A program made the position numbers and the translations under genes. A stretch of 64,000 nucleotides of DNA from Nocardia arizonensis (GTDB taxonomy: Bacteria; Actinomycetota; Actinomycetes; Mycobacteriales; Mycobacteriaceae). Location: contig NZ_LGYZ01000083.1 of the NCBI RefSeq assembly GCF_001310275.1, positions 1-64,000 of the forward strand, written 5' to 3'. This document shows, in pieces, positions 19,366-28,506 of the stretch. The stretch's first letter is position 1, and every line of letters starts with the position of its first letter. Under the pieces are notes generated by a model. That model worked only from the letters and a program-made list of their open reading frames with translations, did not search any database and was not told the DNA's origin.

Positions 19366-20649
19366 TCAGGCGGCCAATCTGTCGGTCGCGGACCGGACCT
19401 GCTCGCGGGTGCGATCCACCTCGTCGAAACCGGGTCGGCCGCTGCCGATGAAGGCGATCAGCCACGAGGCCACCGCGGCGAACCGATTGCGGAAGCCGAC
19501 CAGATAGAACAGGTGCACCGCCAACCACATGCCCCAGGCGACCACACCGCGGAAGCTGATGTGCTCGTTGAGTTTCGCCACCGCGCTGAAGCGGCTGATA
19601 ACGGCCATGCTGCCCTTGTCCCAGTAGACGAACGGGGTGCCGGGACGCTTCTTACGGCGGATGATGTCGGCGGCGTGCCTGCCTTCCTGCATCGCCACCG
19701 GCGACTGGCCGGGGTAGCGGTTGAGCGAGGTCATGTCGCCGATGGCGTATATATCGGCGTGACCGCCCACCGTGAGGTCGGGATTGACGAGAAGCCTTCC
19801 GGCGCGGTCGGTTTCGCATCCCGTGGCCTCGGCGAGGATTTTCGCGAATCCGCCCGCCTGCACACCGGCCGACCACACCACCGTCTCGGCGGCGATGCGC
19901 CGCTCCACGCCCGCCTTGTCCTTGACGGTCACCTTGCCGGGTTCGATATCGGTGACGAACGTGTCGACGAGCACTTCGACGCCGCCCTTGGTGAGCGAGT
20001 CCTTCGCGTACTCCGACAGTCCGCCGCCGAAGGGCGGCAGCACCTCGGCCGCACCCTCCACCAAGGTCACCGAAACCTCTTGGCGGTAGTAGCGTTTCGA
20101 CAGTTCCTTCAACTGGCCCGCGACCTCGACGCCGGTCGCGCCCGCACCGACGACAACGAAGCTCAACAGCCGCCGCCTGCTCTGCTCGTCCGCGCCCGCC
20201 GCCTCGGCGAAGACGCGCTCGATCTGCGCGCGCAGGGTCCTCGCGTCCTCGATGGTCTTGAGCGAGAACGTCTTCTCCGCGAAATCGTCACGGCCGAAAT
20301 AGGATTGCGACGCGCCGGTGGCGGCGATCAACGAGCCGTAGCGGATTCGGCTCTGTCGGCCGTCGTGTTCGTAGGTCAGTTCCGCGCGGTCGGCGTCGAT
20401 CGCGACGACCTTGCCGAGCCGCACGTCGGCGCCGCGATGCTTGCGCAGGATCGACGCGATCGGCGGGGCGATCTCCTCCGAGCCGAGCACACCGGTCGCG
20501 ACCTGGTAGAGCAACGGCTGGAACAGGTGCTCGGGGGTGGCCGAGATCAGCACATAGTCGACACCCGACTTCGACAGTTGTTTGGCAGCGGCGAGCCCCC
20601 CGAATCCCGATCCGACGATGACTACGTCCGCAAAGTCCACTTGTTCCAT
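19366..20649 (-). CDS. ndh: Type II NADH dehydrogenase (NDH-2)
   Basis: A peripheral membrane flavoprotein that passes electrons from NADH to menaquinone without pumping protons. 'VVIVGSGFGGLAAAKQLS' binds FAD and 'FVVVGAGATGVEVAGQL' (about residue 165) binds NADH. 'ADIYAIGDMTSL' is the second FAD-contact motif. The C-terminal 60 residues contain hydrophobic/amphipathic segments ('GVVAWGMWLAVHLFYLVGF') for membrane association. ATG 20649 is chosen over 20664 because AAGGAGG lies 7 nt before it. Length 427 aa is usual. It is divergent from a LysR gene 113 bp away, whose product may regulate it. Confidence 0.93.
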   Translation of the reverse strand: MEQVDFADVVIVGSGFGGLAAAKQLSKSGVDYVLISATPEHLFQPLLYQVATGVLGSEEIAPPIASILRKHRGADVRLGKVVAIDADRAELTYEHDGRQSRIRYGSLIAATGASQSYFGRDDFAEKTFSLKTIEDARTLRAQIERVFAEAAGADEQSRRRLLSFVVVGAGATGVEVAGQLKELSKRYYRQEVSVTLVEGAAEVLPPFGGGLSEYAKDSLTKGGVEVLVDTFVTDIEPGKVTVKDKAGVERRIAAETVVWSAGVQAGGFAKILAEATGCETDRAGRLLVNPDLTVGGHADIYAIGDMTSLNRYPGQSPVAMQEGRHAADIIRRKKRPGTPFVYWDKGSMAVISRFSAVAKLNEHISFRGVVAWGMWLAVHLFYLVGFRNRFAAVASWLIAFIGSGRPGFDEVDRTREQVRSATDRLAA

Positions 20650-20740
20650 GACAGCCTCCTTCACTCATTATCAACCGTCATTCGGAACGCAGATATTTCG
20701 GGCGTTCAGGCGCATAATGGAGATGACTCTTATCTAGATC

Positions 20741-20750
20741 ATTCATGAAT
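20741..20750. promoter_or_regulatory. Palindrome ATTCATGAAT between ndh and lysR
   Basis: A 10-bp perfect palindrome sits 11 bp before the lysR start codon and 92 bp upstream of ndh. The surrounding 60 bp are AT-rich for this genome (CTTATCTAGATC precedes it), as expected for a promoter/operator. It could be the LysR autoregulatory site. Confidence 0.4.
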
Positions 20751-20761
20751 GGGAGCTTGTC

Positions 20762-21619
20762 GTGGAGCTTCGACAACTGGCATACTTCGTCGCCGTCTGC
20801 GAGGAGCTGAGCTTCAGCAAGGCCGCGGCGCGCTGTTTCATCTCGCAGTCGGCGATCAGCCACCAGATCGCCCGACTCGAACGCGACCTCGGCGTGTCGC
20901 TTTTCGAACGCTCGACCAGGGCCGTTGTCCCCACCGAAGCGACCAATCGGCTACTCCCGCTGGCAAAACAGATGCTCAGCCTGGAAACCGCGATCCGCGC
21001 GGCCGTCCGCAACACCGGACACCGTATCCGATTGGCCGCCAACATGTCCTTTGCGACCCGGTCGCTGTCGGCCATCGCCGCCGCCCGCGCCGCCCACCCG
21101 GACGCCGAGATCGAATTCGTCATCAAACCGTTCCGTCAGCGGGTCACCGCGGTCGCCGACGGTGATTGTGACCTTGCTCTCATCCGCGGCAGCGTCGCCC
21201 AACCCGGGCTCACCGTGGAACAACTGTGGGTCGAGGATCTTGTGATCGCCACCACATCCGGCCACCCCCTCGCGGGCCGCGACACCGTCACCCTCGCCGA
21301 TCTCAGCCCCTACCCCCTGCTGCTGCCCCCCGAACAGGAACAGGTGCTGCTGCACACCGTGATCCGCACCGCCTTCGCCGATCTGCCCACCGGCCCCACC
21401 TTCGGACCCCCCATCCCTCCCGACCACACCGCTCCCATGGAACTCATCAACCGCCCCGACGCCTGGACGGTCCTCTACGCCGACAGCCCCACCGAGGGCC
21501 TGGTGGTCCTGCACCTCACCGAACACCGCCTCCGAATCCCCGTGTCCGCCATAGTCCGAGACGACGCCCGCCCCTCCCCCATCCTCACCACCCTCCTGCG
21601 CACCCTCCACCGCACCTGA
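20762..21619 (+). CDS. LysR-family transcriptional regulator
   Basis: The start 'MELRQLAYFVAVCEELSFSK' is the canonical LysR opening, followed by the helix-turn-helix 'FISQSAISHQIARLERDLGV', 'LFERSTR' and a linker helix. Residues from about 90 form the periplasmic-binding-like effector domain ('DLALIRGSVAQPGLTV', 'ELINRPDAWTVLYAD'). Start GTG 20762 with GGGAG 8 nt before it. LysR proteins normally act on the divergent gene (here ndh) with a small-molecule co-inducer. The last 35 codons overlap the 3' end of a converging broken gene, a sign of rearrangement there; 285 aa is a little short of the usual 295-310. Confidence 0.9.
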   Translation: MELRQLAYFVAVCEELSFSKAAARCFISQSAISHQIARLERDLGVSLFERSTRAVVPTEATNRLLPLAKQMLSLETAIRAAVRNTGHRIRLAANMSFATRSLSAIAAARAAHPDAEIEFVIKPFRQRVTAVADGDCDLALIRGSVAQPGLTVEQLWVEDLVIATTSGHPLAGRDTVTLADLSPYPLLLPPEQEQVLLHTVIRTAFADLPTGPTFGPPIPPDHTAPMELINRPDAWTVLYADSPTEGLVVLHLTEHRLRIPVSAIVRDDARPSPILTTLLRTLHRT

Positions 21620-22514
21620 ACGCGTTCGGCGAATCAGCTCGGATTTCGTGCCGCGAGGGCTCCTCTCGACGCAGCAGACGTTCATGCACACGAGGAAGGC
21701 CCGCCATGGCGTTGCGATCCAGCACGATTCGCGAGGCGCTGACGCCGGGCGGAGGTTCGGTGGCGGCCCAGTCGAACGACAGATCCAGCACGCGAACCTG
21801 CGCCGGCTGCGTCAACTCCAGCACCGATTCCACCAAACTCGCGCTCAACCCCAATTCGGCAATGCGGTCGAGGGCCGACTCGTCCCAGTCCAAGGCCAGT
21901 TTTCGGGTCGAAGCGAGGCCCGTCGCCAGCGTCGTCATCACCCGACGGGGAAACGGCACCGCGGACCCACCGAAGTCGCCGAGACGGGCGACAACGGTGA
22001 ACACGAAACCACCGCGTTTGGTATGCCCCAGCCGCATGTCGTCTTCCAGAAAGTTCGTGACGGTCGCCGACCGGGTTCCTCGGTGCGAACAAGTGGGATC
22101 ATCGGCGGTGGTCGCGGCGGCCTTCATCATGGTGAACAGCGCCCGCAAGGTAGCCTCGGCCTGGCGAAACGGAATGGTGGCGTCGATCATCTCCTGATCG
22201 AGACCCACGAAGAATAGATCCGCCGGAGATTCGCTGATCCGCTCGGCGAGGTGTGCTGGATCCCAGTCGTACACGGCCGCCAACATTTGCAGAGTTTCGC
22301 GAAATCGCCGGGGGAAGTCGGCGTAGTCGGTGGCCAACGGCACCATGATCCGCCCGCGAACACCGTCCCGCCCCGGGAGACGCCACACCTCCCTGACATC
22401 CCGATCACGACTTTCCAGCTGCCAACCGTGGGTCGCGAGATACCGCGAGACGGCAGGTGGCGAAAGTGTCGATGCGACCTCCCGCAGGGAGTCCAGCGGC
22501 AGATCCTTCACCAT
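21585..22514 (-). pseudogene. Unknown conserved-looking protein, 3'-truncated at the lysR boundary
   Basis: The frame opens at ATG 22514 behind AAAGGAGGGG and encodes 309 residues. The first about 290 look like a real actinobacterial protein ('HGWQLESRDRDVREVWRLPG', 'LRALFTMMKAAATTADDPTC', 'RLGHTKRGGFVFTVVARLGD'). The last about 20 residues are read backwards through the end of the lysR gene, which is unlikely to be the original C-terminus. Relatives as I remember them continue well past this point, so I infer loss of the 3' part by a deletion or insertion junction near 21620-21660. No catalytic motif recognised; function unknown. Confidence 0.6.
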
Positions 22515-22807
22515 CCCCTCCTTTGCCGATCGTGGGCTTGATGTCGAGCAGAGCGTCTACGAACAGGCTGCCTCTTAGTATTCGGATCGTCTTGCCGGCC
22601 TTGTCATCCTCGATCTGGCCCGGATCAGTCGGCCGGACATCGGTCGACCGCCGTCCGGGTGCCCTGCGCGAATATGGCTGTCCGACTTGGTATCTGCCAC
22701 TGAATACTCCCCCTTACACTCTCACGCATCGCGGGTACGCCATCCCACCGTAACCGAAACCTATTGCGGCGACCAGCTTTACGGTCCGGGCAGGAACCCG
22801 GATACGA
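22515..22807. other. Intergenic stretch without a recognisable gene
   Basis: Nothing gene-like is seen between the start of the broken gene and the etfA terminator. Short frames here lack ribosome binding sites. Confidence 0.4.
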
Positions 22808-22839
22808 GAACGGCCCCGGACTCAGGTCCGGGGCCGTTC
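22808..22839. terminator. Terminator hairpin after etfBA
   Basis: GAACGGCCCCGGAC-TCAG-GTCCGGGGCCGTTC is a 14-bp perfect stem with a 4-nt loop, 19 bp past the etfA stop (minus strand). No U-tract follows. Confidence 0.85.
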
Positions 22840-22857
22840 TTCGCGGGGTGAGGGGGA

Positions 22858-23814
22858 TCAGCCCTTGTGGTTCTTCACCGCTTCGGTCAACTGGGGGGCG
22901 ACGTTGAACAGGTCGCCCACGATGCCGTAGTCGGCGATCTCGAAGATGGGGGCCTCTTCGTCCTTGTTTACCGCGACGATGGTCTTCGAGGTCTGCATGC
23001 CCGCGCGGTGCTGGATGGCGCCGGAGATGCCAAGGGCGACATAGAGCTGCGGGGAGACCGTCTTACCGGTCTGGCCGACCTGGAACTGACCCGGGTAGTA
23101 GCCGGAGTCGACCGCGGCGCGAGAGGCGCCGACGGCCGCACCGAGGGAATCGGCGAGCGCCTCGACCACCGAGAAGTTGTCGGCGGAACCGACACCGCGG
23201 CCACCGGAGACGACAATGCTCGCCTCGGTGAGTTCGGGACGGTCACCGGCGACGACCGGTTCGCGCGAGACGACCTTGACCACGCCCTCTTCCTGGGCGG
23301 GGACGTCGACGGTCACCTTCTCGCCCGCGCCCGCCGAGGCCGTGGCCTCGATCGCGCCGGGGCGCACCGAGATCACCGGCACATCGCCGGTGGCCTTGGC
23401 GTCGACGGTGAACGCGCCACCGAAGATGGAGTGCACGGCCGAGCCGTCCTCCTTGACGTCGATGACGTCGATGAGCAGACCGGAGCCGATGCGCGCGGCG
23501 AGGCGACCCGACACCTCCTTGCCCTCGGCGGTGGCGGCGACGATGACCGCGGCCGGGGAGACCGACTCCACCAGACCGGCGAGCACGTCGACCTTCGGGG
23601 TGACCAGGTAGTTCTCCACATCGTCGGATTCGGCGATATAGATCTTGTCGGCGCCCGCGGCGGCCAGGGCGTCGGCCAGCTTCTCCCCGGTGCCCGCGGC
23701 GCCGAGCACGACGGCGGCGGGCGAACCGAGGGTCTTCGCGGCGGTGAGCAGTTCGGTGCTGACCTTCTTGATCGCACCGTCGGCGTGCTCGACGAGCACG
23801 AGTACTTCTGCCAT
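22858..23814 (-). CDS. etfA: Electron transfer flavoprotein subunit alpha
   Basis: EtfA with EtfB carries electrons from acyl-CoA dehydrogenases to the membrane quinone pool through a bound FAD. The N-terminus '[19 protein letters not shown]' opens domain I. The C-terminal FAD-binding half shows '[14 protein letters not shown]' and the signature '[20 protein letters not shown]' with '[17 protein letters not shown]'. Length 318 aa is standard. It follows etfB by 35 bp, one operon, closed by the terminator at 22808-22839. Confidence 0.97.
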   Translation of the reverse strand: MAEVLVLVEHADGAIKKVSTELLTAAKTLGSPAAVVLGAAGTGEKLADALAAAGADKIYIAESDDVENYLVTPKVDVLAGLVESVSPAAVIVAATAEGKEVSGRLAARIGSGLLIDVIDVKEDGSAVHSIFGGAFTVDAKATGDVPVISVRPGAIEATASAGAGEKVTVDVPAQEEGVVKVVSREPVVAGDRPELTEASIVVSGGRGVGSADNFSVVEALADSLGAAVGASRAAVDSGYYPGQFQVGQTGKTVSPQLYVALGISGAIQHRAGMQTSKTIVAVNKDEEAPIFEIADYGIVGDLFNVAPQLTEAVKNHKG

Positions 23815-23849
23815 GTGTGTTCTCTCCTAAGCAGTCTCGGTCGCGGCGA

Positions 23850-24635
23850 TCAGATGATCTTCTGGCCGATGAGGTACTGGGCGATCTTCGTGCCGCCGTC
23901 ACCCTCGTCCGCGATCTTCTCGCCCGCGGTGCGCGGCGGCTTCGGCGTGGCGGCGGTGACCGCGGTGCCGGCGTTGGCGACGCCGACGGTCGACGGGTCG
24001 ACACCGAGGTCGGCGAGGGTGAAGGTCTGCACTTCCTTCTTCTTCGCGGCCATGATGCCCTTGAAGGACGGGAAGCGCGGCTCGTTGATCTTCTCGGTGA
24101 CCGAGACGATCGCGGGGAGGGTCGCCTCGAGCTTGAAGACACCCTCGTCGGTCTCGCGCTCGCCGGTGACCCGGTCGCCGTCGACGGTGAGCTTGCGCAG
24201 GTGGGTCAACTGCGGCAGGCCGAGGTACTCGGCGATGATGGCGGGCACCGCACCCGCGCGGCCGTCGGTGGCCTCGTTGCCCGCGATGACCAGCTCGACG
24301 CCTTCGACCTGTCCGAGGGCCGAAGCGAGCACCCACGCGGTCTGCACCGCGTCGGAGCCGTGGATGGCCGGGTCGTTGATGTGGATGGCCTTGTCCGCGC
24401 CCATGGAAAGGGCCTTGCGGATGGCTTCGGTGGCCCGGTCGGGCCCGGCGGCCAGCACGGTGACCTCGCCGCCCTGGGCTTCCTTGATCAGCAGCGCTTC
24501 CTCGACGGCGCGCTCGTTGATCTCGTCGAGGACGGCGTCGGCCGCTTCGCGATCGAGCGTGTAGTCACCATCGGTGAGCTTGCGCTCGGACCAGGTATCG
24601 GGGACCTGCTTGATGAGTACGACGATGTTCGGCAT
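23850..24635 (-). CDS. etfB: Electron transfer flavoprotein subunit beta
   Basis: The 261-residue subunit that binds AMP and docks the dehydrogenase. It starts 'MPNIVVLIKQVPDTWSERKL' and shows 'GGEVTVLAAGPDRATEAIRKAL', 'MGADKAIHI' and 'VIAGNEATDGRAGAVPAIIAEYLG', all typical of EtfB. First gene of etfBA. Its promoter should lie in the 191-bp divergent region that also holds the palindrome at 24737-24758. Confidence 0.97.
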   Translation of the reverse strand: MPNIVVLIKQVPDTWSERKLTDGDYTLDREAADAVLDEINERAVEEALLIKEAQGGEVTVLAAGPDRATEAIRKALSMGADKAIHINDPAIHGSDAVQTAWVLASALGQVEGVELVIAGNEATDGRAGAVPAIIAEYLGLPQLTHLRKLTVDGDRVTGERETDEGVFKLEATLPAIVSVTEKINEPRFPSFKGIMAAKKKEVQTFTLADLGVDPSTVGVANAGTAVTAATPKPPRTAGEKIADEGDGGTKIAQYLIGQKII

Positions 24636-24736
24636 CGGTCTTCGTCGACCTCCTGTTCTGGGGGCGTGTATCCGGTGGTCGCACGAGCTTGGCCGTACGT
24701 CCGTGTGAGTAGCTCGGCCGTGACACTACCCTACGT

Positions 24737-24758
24737 TAAGTTACTCGTGGGTAACTTA
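24737..24758. promoter_or_regulatory. Candidate operator: TAAGTTAC / GTAACTTA dyad
   Basis: TAAGTTAC-TCGTGG-GTAACTTA is an 8-bp perfect inverted repeat with a 6-bp spacer, 102 bp upstream of etfB and 69 bp upstream of the divergent methyltransferase gene. Its size and spacing fit a dimeric TetR-type regulator; fatty-acid-responsive control of etfBA would make sense but is inference. Confidence 0.55.
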
Positions 24759-24826
24759 GCTTCTGCTCTCTCACAACACCGGTCCGGCCGATATCGTGCG
24801 CGGGCGCTACCAGTAACGTCGGACGG

Positions 24827-25615
24827 ATGAGCGAGGCTGTGATCCCTGCCGCAGTAACCGACCCGGCCATCGGCATCGAACCGCTGCCGCTGACCGGTGA
24901 GCGAACCGTGCCCGGCATCGCCGAGGAGAACTACTGGTTCCGCAGGCACGAGATCGTCTACGCCCGACTGCTCGACCGCTGCGCGGGCAGGACCGTGCTC
25001 GAGGCCGGTTCCGGCGAAGGATACGGCGCGGACATGATCGCCTCCGTCGCCCGCAGGGTCATCGGACTCGACTACGACGCGAGCGCGGTCGCGCACGTGC
25101 GCGCGCGGTACCCGCGCGTGGAAATGATCCAGGGCAACCTCGCCGAGCTGCCGCTCGATGACGAATCCGTCGACGTGGTGGTGAATTTCCAAGTGATCGA
25201 ACACCTCTGGGATCAGGGCCAGTTCCTGCGCGAATGCCTACGGGTGCTGCGCCCGGGCGGTGAACTGCTCATCAGCACGCCGAACCGGATCACGTTCTCC
25301 CCCGGACGCGATACCCCGCTCAATCCGTTCCACACCCGGGAACTGAACGCGGCCGAACTCACCGAACTGCTCGTCGAGGCCGGATTCGACATGCCGACCA
25401 TGACCGGCGTGCACCACGGCCCGACGCTCGAGGCGCTCGACGTCAAGCACGGCGGCTCCTTCATCGACGCCCAGATCGAGCGGGCGCTGGCCGGTCGGCC
25501 GTGGCCCGCCGACCTCACCGCGGATGTCGCCGCGGTCACCATCGATGATTTCACCCTTCGCACCGAAGACATCGACGCGAGCCTCGACCTGGTCGCCATC
25601 GCGGTGAAGCCTTGA
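24827..25615 (+). CDS. SAM-dependent methyltransferase (Rv3030-type)
   Basis: The class I methyltransferase has motif I 'TVLEAGSGEGYGADMIA' at about residue 64, motif II 'VIGLDYDASAVAHVRARYP', motif post-II 'LDDESVDVVVNFQVIEHLWD' and 'LRVLRPGGELLISTPNR'. The N-terminus 'GERTVPGIAEENYWFRRHEI' is shared with the mycobacterial methyltransferase assigned to the methylglucose lipopolysaccharide (MGLP) cluster. The stop overlaps the TTG start of the GH57 gene (TTGA), and that gene overlaps the GT4 gene, so three glucan genes form one tightly coupled operon. Methylation of a sugar hydroxyl on the glucan is the likely role. Confidence 0.88.
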   Translation: MSEAVIPAAVTDPAIGIEPLPLTGERTVPGIAEENYWFRRHEIVYARLLDRCAGRTVLEAGSGEGYGADMIASVARRVIGLDYDASAVAHVRARYPRVEMIQGNLAELPLDDESVDVVVNFQVIEHLWDQGQFLRECLRVLRPGGELLISTPNRITFSPGRDTPLNPFHTRELNAAELTELLVEAGFDMPTMTGVHHGPTLEALDVKHGGSFIDAQIERALAGRPWPADLTADVAAVTIDDFTLRTEDIDASLDLVAIAVKP

Positions 25616-27246
25616 GCGAGGAAGTACCCGGCCAGTTCACCCTGGTCCTGCATTCCCATCTGCCCTGGCTGGCCCACCACGGGCGCTGGCCGGTCGGCGA
25701 GGAGTGGCTCTACCAGTCCTGGGCGGCGTCGTATCTTCCCCTCGTCGAGGTGCTGAGAACCCTTGCGGCCGAAGGCCGTACACATCTGCTCAGCCTCGGT
25801 ATCACCCCGGTGCTCGCGGCCCAGCTCGATGATCCGCACTGCCTGTCCGGTATGCACCACTGGCTCGGCAACTGGCAGCTGCGCGCCGACGAGGCCGCGA
25901 TGGCGGGCAATCTCACGCTCGGACGGCACGAACACCGCCTCGCCGCCGCCGCGCTCGCCGATTTCGAGCGCACCTGGCGCCACGGCGCCTCGCCGGTCTG
26001 GCGGCAGCTGATCGACGCCGAGGCCATCGAACTGCTCGGTGGGCCGCTGGCACACCCCTTCCAGCCGCTGCTCGATGCCCGGCTGCGCCGATTCCAGCTG
26101 GTCGAGGGTCTGGCGGACGCCCATCAGCGCTGGGGTCGCACCCCGCGCGGCATCTGGGCTCCCGAATGCGGCTACACCCCCGGTATGGAGGCCGAATACG
26201 ACGCCGCCGGTGTGACGCATTTCATGGTCGACGGACCCGCACTGCGCGGCGACAGCAGCCTCGGGCGGCCGGTGCGCGATGCCGAGGTCGTCGCGTTCGG
26301 CCGCGATCTCCAGGTGAGCTACCGGGTCTGGTCACCCAAGTCCGGCTATCCGGGCCATGCCGCCTACCGTGATTTTCATCACTACGATCACGCGACCGGT
26401 CTCAAACCGTCGCGGGTCACCGGCAAGACCGTCGCCGGTTCGGACAAGGCTCCCTACGATCCCGAACTCGCCGCCGCCGCCGTGCACCGCGACGTCGAGG
26501 ATTTCGTGCGCACCGTGCGCGACCGGCTGCGTGCGGAATCGGCGCGCATCGGCCGACCCGCGCTGGTCGTGGCCGCATTCGACACCGAACTGTTCGGCCA
26601 TTGGTGGCACGAAGGACCGCAGTGGTTGGCCGAGGTGTTGCGCGCCCTGCCCGAAGCCGGCGTAACCGTCGGCACGCTGGCCGACGCCAGGGCTCGCGGC
26701 TATGTGGGCGAACCGGTGCCGCTGGCCGACTCGTCCTGGGGCTCAGGTAAGGACTGGCGCGTCTGGGCGGGCGATCAGGTGCGTGACCTGGTCGAACTCA
26801 ATGACGATATCGTCCGGCTCGCACTGGACACCATCGACAAGATGCGTGAGAGCGGCGGCGAATCCGAGGACCGCGGCGCATCCGCCCTGCGCGACCCCGT
26901 CGCCGACCAATTGCTCCGCGAAGCCATCCTCGCCGTGTCGAGCGACTGGGCCTTCATGGTCAGCAAGGACTCCGCGGCCGAGTACGCTCGCGGCCGCGCC
27001 CACCGCCACGCGCACGCCGTGCGCGAGATCGCGGCCGCGGCCGGGGCGGGACAGGTCGCCAAAACCCGGCAGTTGGCGGCAGGATGGGGAACGGACGACG
27101 GACTCTTCCCCGGCCTGGACGCCAGAAGACTCGGAGCGCGACACGAGGCGAACACGACGGCCCCGACGTGCGCCGCCGGGGCGCACGCCACGGCAGCGGA
27201 AGCGGAAGCCGCCAACGAAGGCCCGGCTGGAGAAAGACGCGCATGA
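25612..27246 (+). CDS. GH57-family 1,4-alpha-glucan branching enzyme (Rv3031-type)
   Basis: The 544-residue protein begins 'FTLVLHSHLPWLAHHGRWPV' (GH57 motif with HxH). The catalytic nucleophile is the Glu in 'GIWAPECGYTPGMEAEYD' (about residue 190), and the acid/base Asp is in 'VAAFDTELFGHWWHEGPQWL' (about 325). A C-terminal DUF1957-like helical part follows. It should introduce alpha-1,6 branches into an alpha-1,4 glucan in the cytoplasm. TTG 25612 overlaps the preceding stop and ATGA overlaps the following GT4 start. The C-terminal 40 residues are Ala/Thr-rich and probably disordered. Confidence 0.92.
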   Translation: MSEEVPGQFTLVLHSHLPWLAHHGRWPVGEEWLYQSWAASYLPLVEVLRTLAAEGRTHLLSLGITPVLAAQLDDPHCLSGMHHWLGNWQLRADEAAMAGNLTLGRHEHRLAAAALADFERTWRHGASPVWRQLIDAEAIELLGGPLAHPFQPLLDARLRRFQLVEGLADAHQRWGRTPRGIWAPECGYTPGMEAEYDAAGVTHFMVDGPALRGDSSLGRPVRDAEVVAFGRDLQVSYRVWSPKSGYPGHAAYRDFHHYDHATGLKPSRVTGKTVAGSDKAPYDPELAAAAVHRDVEDFVRTVRDRLRAESARIGRPALVVAAFDTELFGHWWHEGPQWLAEVLRALPEAGVTVGTLADARARGYVGEPVPLADSSWGSGKDWRVWAGDQVRDLVELNDDIVRLALDTIDKMRESGGESEDRGASALRDPVADQLLREAILAVSSDWAFMVSKDSAAEYARGRAHRHAHAVREIAAAAGAGQVAKTRQLAAGWGTDDGLFPGLDARRLGARHEANTTAPTCAAGAHATAAEAEAANEGPAGERRA

Positions 27247-28505
27247 AGATTCTGATGGTGTCATGGGAGTACCCGCCGGTCGTCGTGGGCGGGCTCGGCC
27301 GCCACGTCCACCACCTCGCCACCGAACTCGCCGCGGCGGAACACGAGGTCGTCGTGCTGGCCCGACGGCCCTCCGGCACCGACCCAAGCACCCACCCCAC
27401 CCACTCCTTCGTCGCCGAGGGCGTGCTGGTCGTCGCGGTCGCCGAGGATCCGCCCTGCTTCGACTTCGGCGCGGACATGCTCGCGTGGACGCTGGCCATG
27501 GGCCACGCGATGGTGCGCGCGGGCGTCGGACTCGGCAAACCCGGCATCGGCGACGGTTGGGTCCCCGACGTGGTGCACGCGCACGACTGGCTCGTCGCCC
27601 ATCCGGCCATCGCCCTGGCCGAGTACTACGACGTGCCGCTGGTCTCCACCATCCACGCCACCGAGGCGGGCAGGCACAGTGGCTGGGTCGCGGGCAAGGT
27701 CAACAAACAGGTCCACTCGGTGGAGTGGTGGCTGGCCAACGAATCCGACGCGCTCATCACCTGCTCGGCCTCCATGCGCGACGAGGTGGAACGGCTGTAC
27801 GGGCCCGAACGCATCCCCATGACCGTCATCCGCAACGGAATCGACGTGGGCGCGTGGACCTTCCGGCCCCGCGCACCCCGCAGCGGACCGCCGCGTCTGC
27901 TCTACGTGGGCCGCCTGGAGTACGAGAAGGGCGTACAGGACGCCATCGCCGCGCTGCCGCGCATCCGTCGCGCGCACCCCGGCACCACACTCACCGTCGC
28001 GGGCATCGGCACCCAATTCGAATGGCTGCGCGAACGCGCCCGCATCCACCGCGTCGCCCGCGCCGTCACCTTCGCCGGACAACTCGACCACCAGGCTCTG
28101 CTCGGCTGGCTGCACGGCGCCGACGCCATACTGCTGCCCAGCCGCTACGAACCCTTCGGCATCGTCGCGCTCGAGGCCGCCGCCGCGGGCACCCCACTCA
28201 TCACCTCCACCGCGGGCGGACTCGGCGAAGCCGTCATCGACGGCGTCACCGGCGCCTCCTTCGAACCCGCCGACGTGGACGGACTGGTCGAGGCCGTACG
28301 CGCGACCCTCGACGATCCCGCCGCCACCCAGCAACGCGCCTACGCCGCGCGCGAGCGGCTCACCGCCGACTTCGCCTGGGATGTGGTCGCCGCCGAGACC
28401 GCACTGGTCTACTCGGCCGCGAAACGCCGGGTCCGCAATCCGCTCGGCCGCCCCAACATCGTGGAACGGCCACTGCCGGAACGGGATCCGGGCAATCCCT
28501 GCTGA
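27243..28505 (+). CDS. GT4 alpha-glucan glycosyltransferase (Rv3032-type)
   Basis: The 420-residue GT-B enzyme starts 'MKILMVSWEYPPVVVGGLGR', the glycogen-synthase-like N-terminus, and has 'LLYVGRLEYEKGVQDAIAAL' in the C-domain and the EX7E motif in 'RYEPFGIVALEAAAAG'. The mycobacterial homologue elongates alpha-1,4-glucan for MGLP and contributes to glycogen, using nucleotide-glucose (established for that protein). ATG 27243 overlaps the GH57 stop by 4 nt with GGAG at 10-13 nt upstream. The stop lies 1 bp from the end of the converging lipoprotein gene, with no room for a shared terminator. Confidence 0.93.
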   Translation: MKILMVSWEYPPVVVGGLGRHVHHLATELAAAEHEVVVLARRPSGTDPSTHPTHSFVAEGVLVVAVAEDPPCFDFGADMLAWTLAMGHAMVRAGVGLGKPGIGDGWVPDVVHAHDWLVAHPAIALAEYYDVPLVSTIHATEAGRHSGWVAGKVNKQVHSVEWWLANESDALITCSASMRDEVERLYGPERIPMTVIRNGIDVGAWTFRPRAPRSGPPRLLYVGRLEYEKGVQDAIAALPRIRRAHPGTTLTVAGIGTQFEWLRERARIHRVARAVTFAGQLDHQALLGWLHGADAILLPSRYEPFGIVALEAAAAGTPLITSTAGGLGEAVIDGVTGASFEPADVDGLVEAVRATLDDPAATQQRAYAARERLTADFAWDVVAAETALVYSAAKRRVRNPLGRPNIVERPLPERDPGNPC

Positions 28506-28506
28506 A

